NCBI GenBank assembly: GCA_002425185.1
Contig: DILT01000010.1
Location: 124,001 to 188,000, forward strand
DNA length: 64,000 nucleotides
Direction of reading: 5' to 3'
From: Flammeovirgaceae bacterium UBA5585
Lineage (GTDB): Bacteria; Bacteroidota; Bacteroidia; Cytophagales; Cyclobacteriaceae
Shown here: one piece after another, positions 17,656 through 26,886 of the stretch
How positions within the stretch are numbered: position 1 is the first letter of the stretch
How the letters are laid out: each line of letters begins with the position of its first letter
The notes under the pieces: model-generated
Told to the model about the DNA's origin: nothing
Seen by the model: the letters and a program-made list of their open reading frames with translations, nothing else
Database searches by the model: none
Position numbers and translations under genes: made by a program

Positions 17656-18390
17656 ATGAAATACATTTTTAATATCTACTTGAGTTTATTGATTACAATC
17701 AGTTATGCCCAAAATGGGGCAATACCACCAGTAATCAGGGCACAAAACACGTTAGATGATATTTCTAGAAGTGGTGTTGGGGCAAATACTTTATTGTATG
17801 GTCTACCAATGCGACCGGGAACACTTATTGGAGATTTTTATTTAGATAATAAATGGAATAGATCAACATTACTGTTGTATGCCGGTGATAAATTACTTGA
17901 GGGTTATCTAACTCGATTCGATTTAAAAGAACAACATTTGGAGATTAAACTAGATAAGAGCATCAAAATACTTGATATAAGGAAGATTAGAAGTATAGTA
18001 TGGCGCGATTCACTGACCAATAAAATAAGTTACTATGTCAATGCCGGTGACTTTGTTAGTCATGAAACAAAGCTACTAGGTTTACTTGAAGTACTTGTTG
18101 ATGGAAAATTGCCTCTTATGAAGCACACATCCGTAGCTATAAAAAGGGCAGACTATAATGTTGCGCTCGATGTAGGCAGCAAGGATGACAGGGTACTTAA
18201 AAAGGAAATTTTATATTTCTCACGGGAATCTAGCCTCTATGAAATTAAGAACAAAAAAAGTCTTGGATCTGCATTTTTAGATCGGCAAGAACAGGTTGAT
18301 GTTTTTATAAGGAATAACAAGCTATCCTTCTCAAACGAAAGGGACTTAATTACCCTGTTTGAATACTATAATTCTCTTGAAGAAAAGTAA
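17656..18390 (+). CDS. Secreted protein of unknown function
   Basis: 244 residues with a clear signal peptide (MKYIFNIYLSLLITISYAQ). The rest is soluble and mixed alpha/beta, with repeated Lys/Asp/Leu stretches and no Cys. I do not recognise a family. The gene is noticeably more AT-rich than ald and valS on either side and begins only 5 bases after ald, which hints at an insertion of lineage-specific DNA behind the conserved porX-tsaE-ald operon. Its stop lies 2 bases from the convergent valS stop, so no terminator separates them. Confidence 0.6.
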   Translation: MKYIFNIYLSLLITISYAQNGAIPPVIRAQNTLDDISRSGVGANTLLYGLPMRPGTLIGDFYLDNKWNRSTLLLYAGDKLLEGYLTRFDLKEQHLEIKLDKSIKILDIRKIRSIVWRDSLTNKISYYVNAGDFVSHETKLLGLLEVLVDGKLPLMKHTSVAIKRADYNVALDVGSKDDRVLKKEILYFSRESSLYEIKNKKSLGSAFLDRQEQVDVFIRNNKLSFSNERDLITLFEYYNSLEEK

Positions 18391-18392
18391 CC

Positions 18393-21029
18393 TTACTCAA
18401 GTCGTTTCAAACTTTCTTCCAGCGCCTTTATTTTTGATTCAGCATCTGCTTGCTTTTTACGTTCGCCCTCAACTACTTGAGGTGGTGCGCTGTTTACAAA
18501 CTTTTCATTTTGAAGTTTTCGGGTTACCGAATTCAAAAAGCCTTTCTGGTAATCCAGTTCTTTTAAAATCGATTCGCGCTCTTTCGCTACATCAATCTGT
18601 CCGTTTAGCGGGATGAAGAATTCGGTAGAGCGAATAATAAAGCCTGAGCCTTCTTCTGCCTTTTCAGTAAACTTTACTTCACTCAGGTTACTCAGTTTTG
18701 TAATAAGCGACCAGAAATTTTTTATGGTGGATGCGCCTTCCTGTTTTACGATTAGCTTTAATTTTTCTTTAGGCGAAATGTTTTTAGCATTTCGGGTATT
18801 CCGGATCTCCGTAATGATCTCAAAGGCGAATGTTGCTTCCTCCAGAATGCCTGTTTCTGGCGATGATGCAACAGGCCATGGGGCCACAATAATGCAATCC
18901 TGATCCTTTCTTTCTTTTAATTCATGCCATAGTTCTTCCGTAATAAATGGCATAAACGGATGAAGCGCTTTCAGCAGTGTTTCAAAAAAGGAAACAGTCT
19001 GCTCGTAAGTTTTGTGGTCGATGGGTTTGCCGAACTCCGGCTTGATCATTTCCAGGTACCATGAGCAGAAGTCATCCCAAATCAGTTTGTAAATCGTGAG
19101 TAAGGCATCCGACATGCGGAACTTGTTGAAGTGATCGTTAAGTTCCTGTAAAGAATATTGGAGCTTGCTCGTAAACCATGCTGTAGCAACCTGATTTTCG
19201 TTGGGTTGCTGCAGGTTTTCAACCTGCCAGCCTTTTACCAGGCGGAAGGCATTCCATATTTTGTTGGCAAAGTTTCTTCCCTGTTCGACTAATTTTTCAT
19301 CGTATAGTAAATCGTTACCGGCAGGTGAGCTGAACAACATACCCGTTCGTACCGCATCCGCTCCAAAATTTGCAATGAGGTCGAGCGGATCGGGACTGTT
19401 CCCCAACGACTTCGACATTTTGCGGCCTTGCTTATCACGCACGATGCCCGTGAGGTAAACATTTTTAAAGGGTTTCTCCTGGCGGTATTCGTAGCCGGCA
19501 ATGATCATCCGGGCAACCCAGAAGAACAGAATTTCCGGGGCAGTTACGAGATCGTTGGTAGGGTAGAAGTAGTTTAAATCTTTGTTACCTTTATTGGTTG
19601 GGTCCTTAAAAACACTTGTATCAAAAACAGCTATCGGCCAAAGCCAGCTGGAGAACCAGGTATCCAGAACATCTTCATCCTGTTTTAAAGCTTCTTCATT
19701 AAGCGTGGGATTTTTAGCGCTTAGCTTTTCGTACGCCTCTTCGCGGGTTTTGGCAACCGCGAATGAGCCATCGGGTGCATACCATGCCGGTATGCGGTGC
19801 CCCCACCAAAGTTGTCGCGATATACACCAGTCGCGTACATTGGCCATCCAGTGGTGATACGTGTTTTTGAATTTAGGTGGGATAAGTTGAACGTCATCGT
19901 TCATCACGTGATCCAGCGCAGGCTTGGTGATGGTATCCATTTTCAAAAACCACTGCAGGGATAACCGTGGCTCGATTACCGCATCGGTACGTTCGGAAAA
20001 ACCAACATTGCTTTTGTAGTCTTCAACTTTTGTCAGATGATTACCTTCTTCTAAAAGTTTAGCAATTTTCTTACGGGCGATGAAACGATCTTCACCAATC
20101 AGAATCTGAGCCTTTGTATTTAAGGTTCCATCTTCATTGAGGATATCAATAACTTCCAGGTTATGTTTTTTGCCAAGCTCGTAATCGTTAAGATCGTGAG
20201 CTGGTGTTACCTTTAAACAACCGGTACCAAAATCCATGGTTACGTACTCATCTTCAATAACTGGAATGGCACGATTGATCAACGGAATAATTGCCTTTTT
20301 TCCTTTCAGATGCTTGTAGCGCTCATCGTTTGGATTAATACAGATGGCAGTGTCCGCCATGATGGTCTCCGGTCGTACGGTGGCAATGGTTACAAATTCA
20401 TCCTTACTGCCCTCAATGGCGTACTTGATGTAATAGAGCTTCGACTGAACATCTTTATAAATTACTTCATCATCGGAGAGGGCAGTTTTTCCGGCCGGAT
20501 CCCAATTCACCATGCGCATGCCACGGTAGATGTATCCTTTCCGGTGCAAGTCGACAAACACATCAATAACCGCTTCATAGTAGGCCGGATCCATCGTGAA
20601 GGTAGTTCGGTCCCAATCACAGGAAGCACCAAGTTTTTTTAACTGCTCCAGAATAATACCGCCATATTTCTCTTTCCATTCCCAGGCGTATTTCAAAAAT
20701 TCTTCACGTGTCAGATCTGATTTCCTGATTCCCTTATCGCGTAGCATAGCCACCACCTTCGCCTCTGTGGCAATGGAGGCGTGGTCGGTCCCCGGCACCC
20801 AACACGCTTCCTTACCCTCCATGCGGGCTTTACGGATCAGCACATCCTGTATGGTGTTGTTGAGCATATGCCCCATGTGCAATACACCCGTTACGTTGGG
20901 AGGGGGTATTACAATAGTAAAGGGTTCTTTTTCAGGGTTTGGTTCAGCATGGAAAAATCCGTTGGCCATCCAGTACTGATACCATTTTTCTTCTACTTCG
21001 GTTGGGTTATATTTCGTTGACAGAGACAT
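18393..21029 (-). CDS. valS: Valyl-tRNA synthetase
   Basis: 878 residues, class I synthetase. The HIGH motif appears as HMGHM near residue 50 (PPNVTGVLHMGHMLNN) and KMSKS as KMSKSLGNSPDP. An editing (CP1) domain contains the TVRPETIMADTAI segment, and a C-terminal coiled-coil arm ends the protein. It charges tRNA-Val and edits mischarged Thr. ATG 21029 is chosen: a promoter -7 box sits at 21051-21058, so the frame from 21053 would start before transcription, and the extra residues are not family-like. Confidence 0.96.
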   Translation of the reverse strand: MSLSTKYNPTEVEEKWYQYWMANGFFHAEPNPEKEPFTIVIPPPNVTGVLHMGHMLNNTIQDVLIRKARMEGKEACWVPGTDHASIATEAKVVAMLRDKGIRKSDLTREEFLKYAWEWKEKYGGIILEQLKKLGASCDWDRTTFTMDPAYYEAVIDVFVDLHRKGYIYRGMRMVNWDPAGKTALSDDEVIYKDVQSKLYYIKYAIEGSKDEFVTIATVRPETIMADTAICINPNDERYKHLKGKKAIIPLINRAIPVIEDEYVTMDFGTGCLKVTPAHDLNDYELGKKHNLEVIDILNEDGTLNTKAQILIGEDRFIARKKIAKLLEEGNHLTKVEDYKSNVGFSERTDAVIEPRLSLQWFLKMDTITKPALDHVMNDDVQLIPPKFKNTYHHWMANVRDWCISRQLWWGHRIPAWYAPDGSFAVAKTREEAYEKLSAKNPTLNEEALKQDEDVLDTWFSSWLWPIAVFDTSVFKDPTNKGNKDLNYFYPTNDLVTAPEILFFWVARMIIAGYEYRQEKPFKNVYLTGIVRDKQGRKMSKSLGNSPDPLDLIANFGADAVRTGMLFSSPAGNDLLYDEKLVEQGRNFANKIWNAFRLVKGWQVENLQQPNENQVATAWFTSKLQYSLQELNDHFNKFRMSDALLTIYKLIWDDFCSWYLEMIKPEFGKPIDHKTYEQTVSFFETLLKALHPFMPFITEELWHELKERKDQDCIIVAPWPVASSPETGILEEATFAFEIITEIRNTRNAKNISPKEKLKLIVKQEGASTIKNFWSLITKLSNLSEVKFTEKAEEGSGFIIRSTEFFIPLNGQIDVAKERESILKELDYQKGFLNSVTRKLQNEKFVNSAPPQVVEGERKKQADAESKIKALEESLKRLE

Positions 21030-21050
21030 GCGTACAGTAATTCGAGGGGG

Positions 21051-21081
21051 CAAAAATAAGGCTAAGGGACGCAGGTTCCAA
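21051..21081 (-). promoter_or_regulatory. Bacteroidota-type promoter for valS
   Basis: On the minus strand: TTG at 21081-21079 (three of four bases of TTTG), a 20-base spacer, and TATTTTTG at 21058-21051, an exact TAnnTTTG match. It lies 22 bases upstream of the ATG at 21029. No long leader or T-box-like structure fits in so short a space. Confidence 0.55.
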
Positions 21082-21104
21082 GTTTACGCATCAAGGACTC
21101 TAAA

Positions 21105-22469
21105 TCACCCGGCTTTCATCCTGATCCGTAATGCTTTGGGATAGAGATTGTTCACCCGGTTATCCAATACATGCATCCACCCAAGCGGGATCGATTGATA
21201 AGTAGCCAGGGTATATCCCTTTTTGTATTCAGGGAGAACAACGGTTTCTTTTCTCAGGTACTGGATGGCTTGTTCAAACGAGAGTTCCTGCGATGAAAAG
21301 TTTTGAGGGTTTAGTTCAACCGATAATGCCAATTCATGTTCGGGAATTAGTTTTTGGCCTTTTACGGAAGCCAGTTTGGTCCCTATTGAAACAACATGAA
21401 GGGTATCCAGTAACAGGGAATGTTCTTCCAAAATGTTTTTGTTAATCATGGAAATAACCTCATGATGCGTAGAGAATACAAAATTTTCCGGGTGTCGGAT
21501 CCACTGCTTAAGCTCTTCGGCCATTCGTTGAGGAGGTTGTGTAAATTTCCTTTTACTTTTCAGGCGGATTTCTTCCTGCCTTTCTGTTTTTTTTATGACT
21601 GATATAAAAAAACCTTCACCCTTTACTCGGTGTGGAAAAAATCTGTATCCAATTATGTTTTTGAAAACAACTTTTTCAATTCCCCAATCAGCATCTACGT
21701 GTAACGGAATGGACTCAACTTCATGCTGTTCACTGAGCCACTGTATATTTTCTTCATTCTCAAACGAGTTATACGTACAGGTGCAATAAACCAACAACCC
21801 GTTTGTTTTCAAGCATGACCACGAATCATTTAGAATTCTTCGTTGACGTTTCGCACATAACTGAACGTTATCAACCGACCACTCCGTGATGGCATCCGGA
21901 TCTTTTCTAAATAATCCTTCTCCCGAACAGGGCGCATCCACAACCATCACATCAAAAAATCCACGCAGTCGATTGAAATCTTCGGGGTCATTGTTCGTAA
22001 CCACAACATTACCAATACCCCATTTGATAATATTTTCTGCCAGTATGGATGCTCGTGAGCGAATCACTTCATTTGCTACCAGTAGGGAATCTTTATGCAT
22101 CAGGCTGGCTATATGAGTTGATTTGCCACCGGGGGCGGCACTTAAATCTAACATGTGCAAGGGTTGAGAACCTAACCCAAGTTGGAGGAAGATCTGCTCC
22201 AGAAACATGGAGCTTGCTTCCTGTACATAATATGCACCAGCATGAAAGATGGGATCAAGCGTGAAAACAGGTCGCGATTCAAGATATAAACCTGTGCTAC
22301 ACCACGGCACCGGCTTTCCGCTAAGCTTACTTTTCTTTTGTGGGTTCAAGCGTATGCTTGTGGGGGGAGCACTTTCCAGGCTGTTGGTGAAATCAGCAAA
22401 TGATTCACCCAAATCAACCTGCATCCGGGTTAAAAATTCTTCCGGTAATTTGATTTCAGTTCCACCCAT
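21105..22469 (-). CDS. rRNA m5C methyltransferase, RsmF/NOL1-NOP2-Sun family
   Basis: 454 residues. The SAM-binding core contains LDLSAAPGGKSTHIA and VVVDAPCSGEGLFRKD, with the PC-motif Cys. The second catalytic Cys is in LLVYCTCTYNSFENE. The C-terminal ~150 residues have the RsmF/YebU-type extension, including a PUA-like part with the late LGWMHVLDNRVNNLYP segment. These enzymes put a methyl on C5 of specific 16S or other RNA cytosines; the exact site is not deducible. Transcribed divergently from fahA across a 62-bp gap. Confidence 0.9.
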   Translation of the reverse strand: MGGTEIKLPEEFLTRMQVDLGESFADFTNSLESAPPTSIRLNPQKKSKLSGKPVPWCSTGLYLESRPVFTLDPIFHAGAYYVQEASSMFLEQIFLQLGLGSQPLHMLDLSAAPGGKSTHIASLMHKDSLLVANEVIRSRASILAENIIKWGIGNVVVTNNDPEDFNRLRGFFDVMVVDAPCSGEGLFRKDPDAITEWSVDNVQLCAKRQRRILNDSWSCLKTNGLLVYCTCTYNSFENEENIQWLSEQHEVESIPLHVDADWGIEKVVFKNIIGYRFFPHRVKGEGFFISVIKKTERQEEIRLKSKRKFTQPPQRMAEELKQWIRHPENFVFSTHHEVISMINKNILEEHSLLLDTLHVVSIGTKLASVKGQKLIPEHELALSVELNPQNFSSQELSFEQAIQYLRKETVVLPEYKKGYTLATYQSIPLGWMHVLDNRVNNLYPKALRIRMKAG

Positions 22470-22531
22470 GATGCTAAATTAAGCTTTCTTTACAGTGTAA
22501 ATGACAGTTAACCTTTTTGATTGATTTATAG

Positions 22532-23800
22532 ATGATTAAAGCGAATGATCCTTTTTTGAAATCGTGGGTTGAGGTGCCGGCAGGTTCTGACTTCCCGATC
22601 CAGAATCTTCCCTTTGGAATATTCAAAACACGTTACCTGTCACCGGTTGCCGGTGTAGCCATAGGCGATTATGTATTGGACCTGGTATACCTTCATGAAA
22701 ACGGATACCTTGATGGTATCGGGTTGCCGCCCGGTATATTTAATCAGAAATATTTGAATGATTTTGTGGCTATGGGCCGAAAAAAGGCAAGGCAAGTCAG
22801 GGAACGGGTTTCAGAATTATTGCGTGTAGACAGCGATGAACTTAAAGGAAACCCGGCACGCGAAATTGCTTTGATACCCATGCGCGAAGTACAGATGCAA
22901 ATGCCGGTGCGTGTTCCTAACTATACCGATTTTTACAGCAGTGAGGAGCATGCCACCAATGTGGGTTCGATGTTCCGTGATCCGAAAAATGCTTTGCTAC
23001 CGAATTGGAAGCACCTACCAGTGGGCTATCACGGCCGCGCCTCCTCTATCGTTGTTTCGGGTACGCCCATCCATCGCCCGAAAGGGCAGATAAAGCTTCC
23101 CGATGCAGAGCAGCCGGTTTTTGGACCATCCAGAAAAATGGATTTTGAATTGGAGGTTGCTTTTATAACCTGTTCCGAAACGAAGCTGGGGCAATCCGTT
23201 AGTACGGCCGAAGCCGAGAATCACATTTTTGGTTTTGTTTTGTTTAATGATTGGTCAGCCCGCGATATTCAGCAGTGGGAATATGTGCCATTAGGTCCTT
23301 TTCTAGGGAAAAATTTTGGTTCAACAATCTCACCGTGGATTGTTACGCTGGATGCATTAGAACCCTTTCGGACTGAGGGCCCCATTCAAACATCGGAAGT
23401 GCTTCCCTATCTGAAATTCAACGGACCAAAAAATTTCGATATAAAATTGGGTGTGTTGTTACAACCGGAAGGGGGAGAGCCGGTAACCATAAGCCGGTCG
23501 AACTTCAAACACATGTACTGGAATGTAAATCAGCAACTGGCACATCACACCATCAATGGATGCAATTTGCAGGTTGGCGATATGTACGCCTCAGGAACCA
23601 TCAGCGGTCCTGATCCGGGTTCATATGGATCTATGCTGGAGCTTACCTGGAATGGCGCAAAGCCGCTTCAATTGCCCACTGGCGCAGAGCGAAGGTTTAT
23701 TGAGGATGGTGACACGGTTATCCTTAACGGTTACTGCGAAAAGGACGGTGTAAGGATTGGTTTTGGGTCGTGCCAGGGGAAAATTTTACCGGCTATTTAA
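22532..23800 (+). CDS. fahA: Fumarylacetoacetase
   Basis: 422 residues, the full bacterial/eukaryotic FAH length. An N-terminal SH3-like domain precedes the hydrolase domain with YTDFYSSEEHATNVG, LPVGYHGRASSIVVSG and DWSARDIQQWEYVPLGPFLGK, the segments holding the metal ligands and catalytic His. It splits 4-fumarylacetoacetate to fumarate and acetoacetate, the last step of tyrosine breakdown via homogentisate. No other enzyme of that pathway is in the window. A flavin reductase-like gene follows 118 bases later. Confidence 0.94.
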   Translation: MIKANDPFLKSWVEVPAGSDFPIQNLPFGIFKTRYLSPVAGVAIGDYVLDLVYLHENGYLDGIGLPPGIFNQKYLNDFVAMGRKKARQVRERVSELLRVDSDELKGNPAREIALIPMREVQMQMPVRVPNYTDFYSSEEHATNVGSMFRDPKNALLPNWKHLPVGYHGRASSIVVSGTPIHRPKGQIKLPDAEQPVFGPSRKMDFELEVAFITCSETKLGQSVSTAEAENHIFGFVLFNDWSARDIQQWEYVPLGPFLGKNFGSTISPWIVTLDALEPFRTEGPIQTSEVLPYLKFNGPKNFDIKLGVLLQPEGGEPVTISRSNFKHMYWNVNQQLAHHTINGCNLQVGDMYASGTISGPDPGSYGSMLELTWNGAKPLQLPTGAERRFIEDGDTVILNGYCEKDGVRIGFGSCQGKILPAI

Positions 23801-23918
23801 CATATCCATAGATTTGTGTTCTCAGGATCCATGATTTGATATTGTTTTTTTGGCCTGTGCAGACGCAGACAAATGGTTTATTAATACCTGGTGTGTTCTT
23901 ACATTAAAGCTTATTTTC

Positions 23919-24773
23919 ATGATTGTAGATCCTAAAGAAATCTCTGTTCCAAAAGTGCATGGTTACCTGCTGGGTGCGGTTGCACCTCGCCCGATTGCTT
24001 TTGCCAGTACCATTGACAAAGCAGGCCACGTAAACCTTAGCCCGTTTAGTTTTTTCAATTGTTTCGGGGCCAACCCACCTATCTTGGTTTTTTCCCCTGC
24101 CCGCAGGGGTCGTGATAACACCACCAAGCATACCTATGAAAATGTATTGGAGGTTCCTGAGGTGGTCATCAACATGGTTAATTATTCCATGGTGCAGCAA
24201 ACTTCATTGGCCAGTACGGAATATCCGAAAGGTGTTAATGAATTTCTTAAAGCCGGATTTACACAGGTGCCATCGGTAAAAGTAAAACCACCGCGGGTAG
24301 GTGAATCCCCCGTATCGTTTGAATGTAAGGTACGTCAAGTAATTCCTACCGGTGAGCAGGGTGCAGCAGGCATTCTGGTGATATGTGAAGTAATACTTAT
24401 GCACATCAAAGACGAGGTGTTGGATGAAGATGGGAAGATTGACCCTTTCAAATTAGATGCTGTTGCACGGATGGGAAGCGACTGGTATTGTCGCGCCAAT
24501 GGTGATGGCTTGTTTCGCTTGCCACAGCCGGGGAATAAAATTGGAATTGGTATTGATCAACTACCCGAAAATATTCGCAACAGTAAAATTTTAACAGGTA
24601 ATGATTTAGCCATGCTCGCCAATATAGAACAGATTCCGGAGCCGGATGCTCACAACCTCACACAACACGAGCGCGAAATTCATAAACAAGGTCGAGAAGC
24701 CATAGAGCAACTGGCTCACCAATACCTGAAGGCTGGTCGCGTGACGGATGCGTGGAGGGTTTTGTTAAGCTAA
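23919..24773 (+). CDS. Flavin reductase-like FMN-binding split-barrel protein
   Basis: 284 residues from ATG 23919 (MIVDPKEISVPKVHGYLLGA); the longer frame from 23850 adds Cys/Trp residues with no family likeness. The flavin-reductase-like fold is shown by APRPIAFASTIDKAGHVNLSPFSFFN and the later KDTTKHTYEN-like region. Proteins of this branch bind FMN and often serve a monooxygenase or act in aromatic degradation. The position after fahA suggests an aromatic or tyrosine catabolism link, but that is inference. A Gln/Glu-rich helical tail follows the barrel. Confidence 0.85.
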   Translation: MIVDPKEISVPKVHGYLLGAVAPRPIAFASTIDKAGHVNLSPFSFFNCFGANPPILVFSPARRGRDNTTKHTYENVLEVPEVVINMVNYSMVQQTSLASTEYPKGVNEFLKAGFTQVPSVKVKPPRVGESPVSFECKVRQVIPTGEQGAAGILVICEVILMHIKDEVLDEDGKIDPFKLDAVARMGSDWYCRANGDGLFRLPQPGNKIGIGIDQLPENIRNSKILTGNDLAMLANIEQIPEPDAHNLTQHEREIHKQGREAIEQLAHQYLKAGRVTDAWRVLLS

Positions 24774-24779
24774 AACCAA

Positions 24780-25304
24780 ATGATCATGAAATTTTTTACA
24801 GATCGAAAATTTTTCAAAGCCATATCCTTCTTAAAAATATTTTTGATTTTCGGATTAACACTGCTTATCGGTTGTCGGGCACCAAAGCCTGTTTATGCAC
24901 ATCAGCCGCCACAAAAGGTCGATAAATTAACGGGTGAACTCGTTATCCTTTCCTTCAGGATTCAGAAAGACAGCACATCAGCAACTTCAATAGAGTTATT
25001 GGATAAGCATTTCATACAGGGTACACGTAAAGGTGCCCCAGAGAATTCAATTGCCGAAAACCAACTAGTCATTAAGCAGGAAGATATTCAACTTAATGTT
25101 TTAACCGAACTATCGATTGACCATCCGCTGATTAACTATGTAGAGTACGTGAATGAGGCGGGAGAATTTGAAACGAAATTAGTCAGGCAACGTGAAGCTG
25201 AATTTTTTATCCGAATTGAACTAAAACCCCAGACTTCGTATCTTCGAATAGATGAAATTCGTGAAGGGAAGGAAACTCCAGTAACCCAGCTTAAAATCCG
25301 ATAG
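24780..25304 (+). CDS. Lipoprotein paired with M64 peptidase
   Basis: 174 residues with a lipoprotein signal whose lipobox ends LTLLIGC near residue 32. The mature part has LTGELVILSFRIQKD and strand-rich stretches ending in PVTQLKIR. It lies 4 bases before the M64 metallopeptidase gene. Its size and beta character resemble the N-terminal domain that precedes the catalytic domain in some Bacteroidota M64 peptidases, so it may be that domain split off as its own gene. This is a guess from size and position; the family is not recognised by sequence. ATG 24786 is an equally possible start. Confidence 0.62.
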   Translation: MIMKFFTDRKFFKAISFLKIFLIFGLTLLIGCRAPKPVYAHQPPQKVDKLTGELVILSFRIQKDSTSATSIELLDKHFIQGTRKGAPENSIAENQLVIKQEDIQLNVLTELSIDHPLINYVEYVNEAGEFETKLVRQREAEFFIRIELKPQTSYLRIDEIREGKETPVTQLKIR

Positions 25305-25308
25305 CCTT

Positions 25309-26724
25309 ATGAAGAGAATTTTACCTGCAATTCTTTTAATTCTGATTTCTGCAACCTTATCAGCACAAATTTTTCCGGTAGACACCTTATTCAAAAACGG
25401 CAAACTTCAGGAGCGTATTAACCTTGTGTTTTTAAGCGATGGGTACAAAGCCGATGAGATGACCAAGTATATTGCTGATGTGAACGGTTTGCTCAATAAT
25501 TTATTCAGTCAGGTACCGTTTGTGCATTACAGAAATTATTTCAATGCGTTTGCGGTAAAAGTTCCATCAAATGAATCAGGAGCCAGACATCCTCAAACCT
25601 CTCCCGACAGCGACTGTTTGCCTGTGCCTCAGCAAGCTGTGGTAGATAATTACTTTGGGTCCACATTCGACAGCTTTAATATTCATCGCCTATTGGTACC
25701 AACCAAAGCCGGAGCAATCGGCAGTGTGCTTGCGGGTAGTTTTCCGTTGTATGATCAGGTATTTGTATTGGTTAACTCACCTTATTACGGTGGTTCGGGA
25801 GGACCAAATGCTACATCCTCTACACATACCAGTGCCCACGAAGTAAGCATCCATGAAATTGGGCATTCATTCGCAGGGTTAGCCGATGAATACTGGGCTG
25901 GTGCAAGCTATGCTGCTGAGAAACCCAACTTAACCCAGCAGAGCAATGCAACCCTGGTTAAATGGGCCAATTGGGTGGGAACATCAGGTGTAGGTGTTTA
26001 TCCTCACAACGAGGCTCCAACATGGTACAGGCCGCATCAGAATTGCAAAATGCGCATACTTAACGTGCCTTTTTGTAGTGTTTGTAATGAAACCTTCGTT
26101 GAGCGGATTCATACCCTTGTAAACCCGCTTGCTGCGTACACGCCAACAACCTTGGCCATGGAGCTTGGTGATCAGCCTATCGTGCTTTTATTATCATTAA
26201 TTAAGCCTGAGCCCAACACCATGTCAATCACTTGGAAACGAAACGAAACAACTTTTGATACGAATAAGGAATCTGTCTCCCTATCACCTTCCAGCTTTAC
26301 AACAAACGTGACAAAAATTAAAGCGATTGTAACAGATAACACGGCATTATCACGAAGTGCCACTCATTCCGTAAACCATGTTTATGTTGTTGAGTGGACG
26401 ATTACTACTGATAACCCCTCTGATCCGATAACAAGTGTTGAGGTTAGATCAGCGAAATCGGAATACCGCATTCAGGTTTATCCAAACCCAACCAACCTTG
26501 ATTTTAGTTTTTCTTATTTGCTTCCGAAATCCAGTAAAGTGAGTGTAACTGTTTCTGACTTATCAGGAAGAAAGGTAAGGTCGTTGGTAAGTCAGCGCCA
26601 GGAAGCAGGAGAGCACATATATCAGTACAAAGCCAATGATGTATTTAAATCTGTCGGGGAGTTTATTGTTACCTTTTCATTCGATGATATAATTATTTCA
26701 CGAAAGGTTATCCACCAGAATTAA
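25309..26724 (+). CDS. M64-family metallopeptidase with T9SS sorting domain
   Basis: 471 residues: signal peptide (about 1-20, ending LSAQ), then a catalytic domain with NLVFLSDGYKADEM and the zinc motif HEIGHSFAGLADEY at 182-195 (HExxH plus the downstream DE). A middle beta domain follows, and a C-terminal type A T9SS sorting domain of about 80 residues starts at IQVYPNPTNLDFSFS and includes VSDLSGRKVRSL. M64 members include IgA-cleaving proteases of gut Bacteroides. Predicted route: Sec across the inner membrane, then T9SS to the surface. It follows the lipoprotein gene by 4 bases. Confidence 0.9.
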   Translation: MKRILPAILLILISATLSAQIFPVDTLFKNGKLQERINLVFLSDGYKADEMTKYIADVNGLLNNLFSQVPFVHYRNYFNAFAVKVPSNESGARHPQTSPDSDCLPVPQQAVVDNYFGSTFDSFNIHRLLVPTKAGAIGSVLAGSFPLYDQVFVLVNSPYYGGSGGPNATSSTHTSAHEVSIHEIGHSFAGLADEYWAGASYAAEKPNLTQQSNATLVKWANWVGTSGVGVYPHNEAPTWYRPHQNCKMRILNVPFCSVCNETFVERIHTLVNPLAAYTPTTLAMELGDQPIVLLLSLIKPEPNTMSITWKRNETTFDTNKESVSLSPSSFTTNVTKIKAIVTDNTALSRSATHSVNHVYVVEWTITTDNPSDPITSVEVRSAKSEYRIQVYPNPTNLDFSFSYLLPKSSKVSVTVSDLSGRKVRSLVSQRQEAGEHIYQYKANDVFKSVGEFIVTFSFDDIIISRKVIHQN

Positions 26725-26886
26725 CTGTATACAACACTGTCTTTAGTTGCTTTAAGATCAGTTTTGACCAAGCAATATTTTTCTTTAACTTGATTTTGCT
26801 ACCGTCATCTGCCGTTGGCAGGTCATCTGCAGGCTGTGCCTGTTATGGTTCTTAAATCACTCTCTTTTAAACCAAATCCACTTGTT

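Noticed and set aside
26815..26886. Longer N-terminus for the TPR protein
   Set aside because: The added residues precede a clear signal peptide, which must be at the N-terminus.
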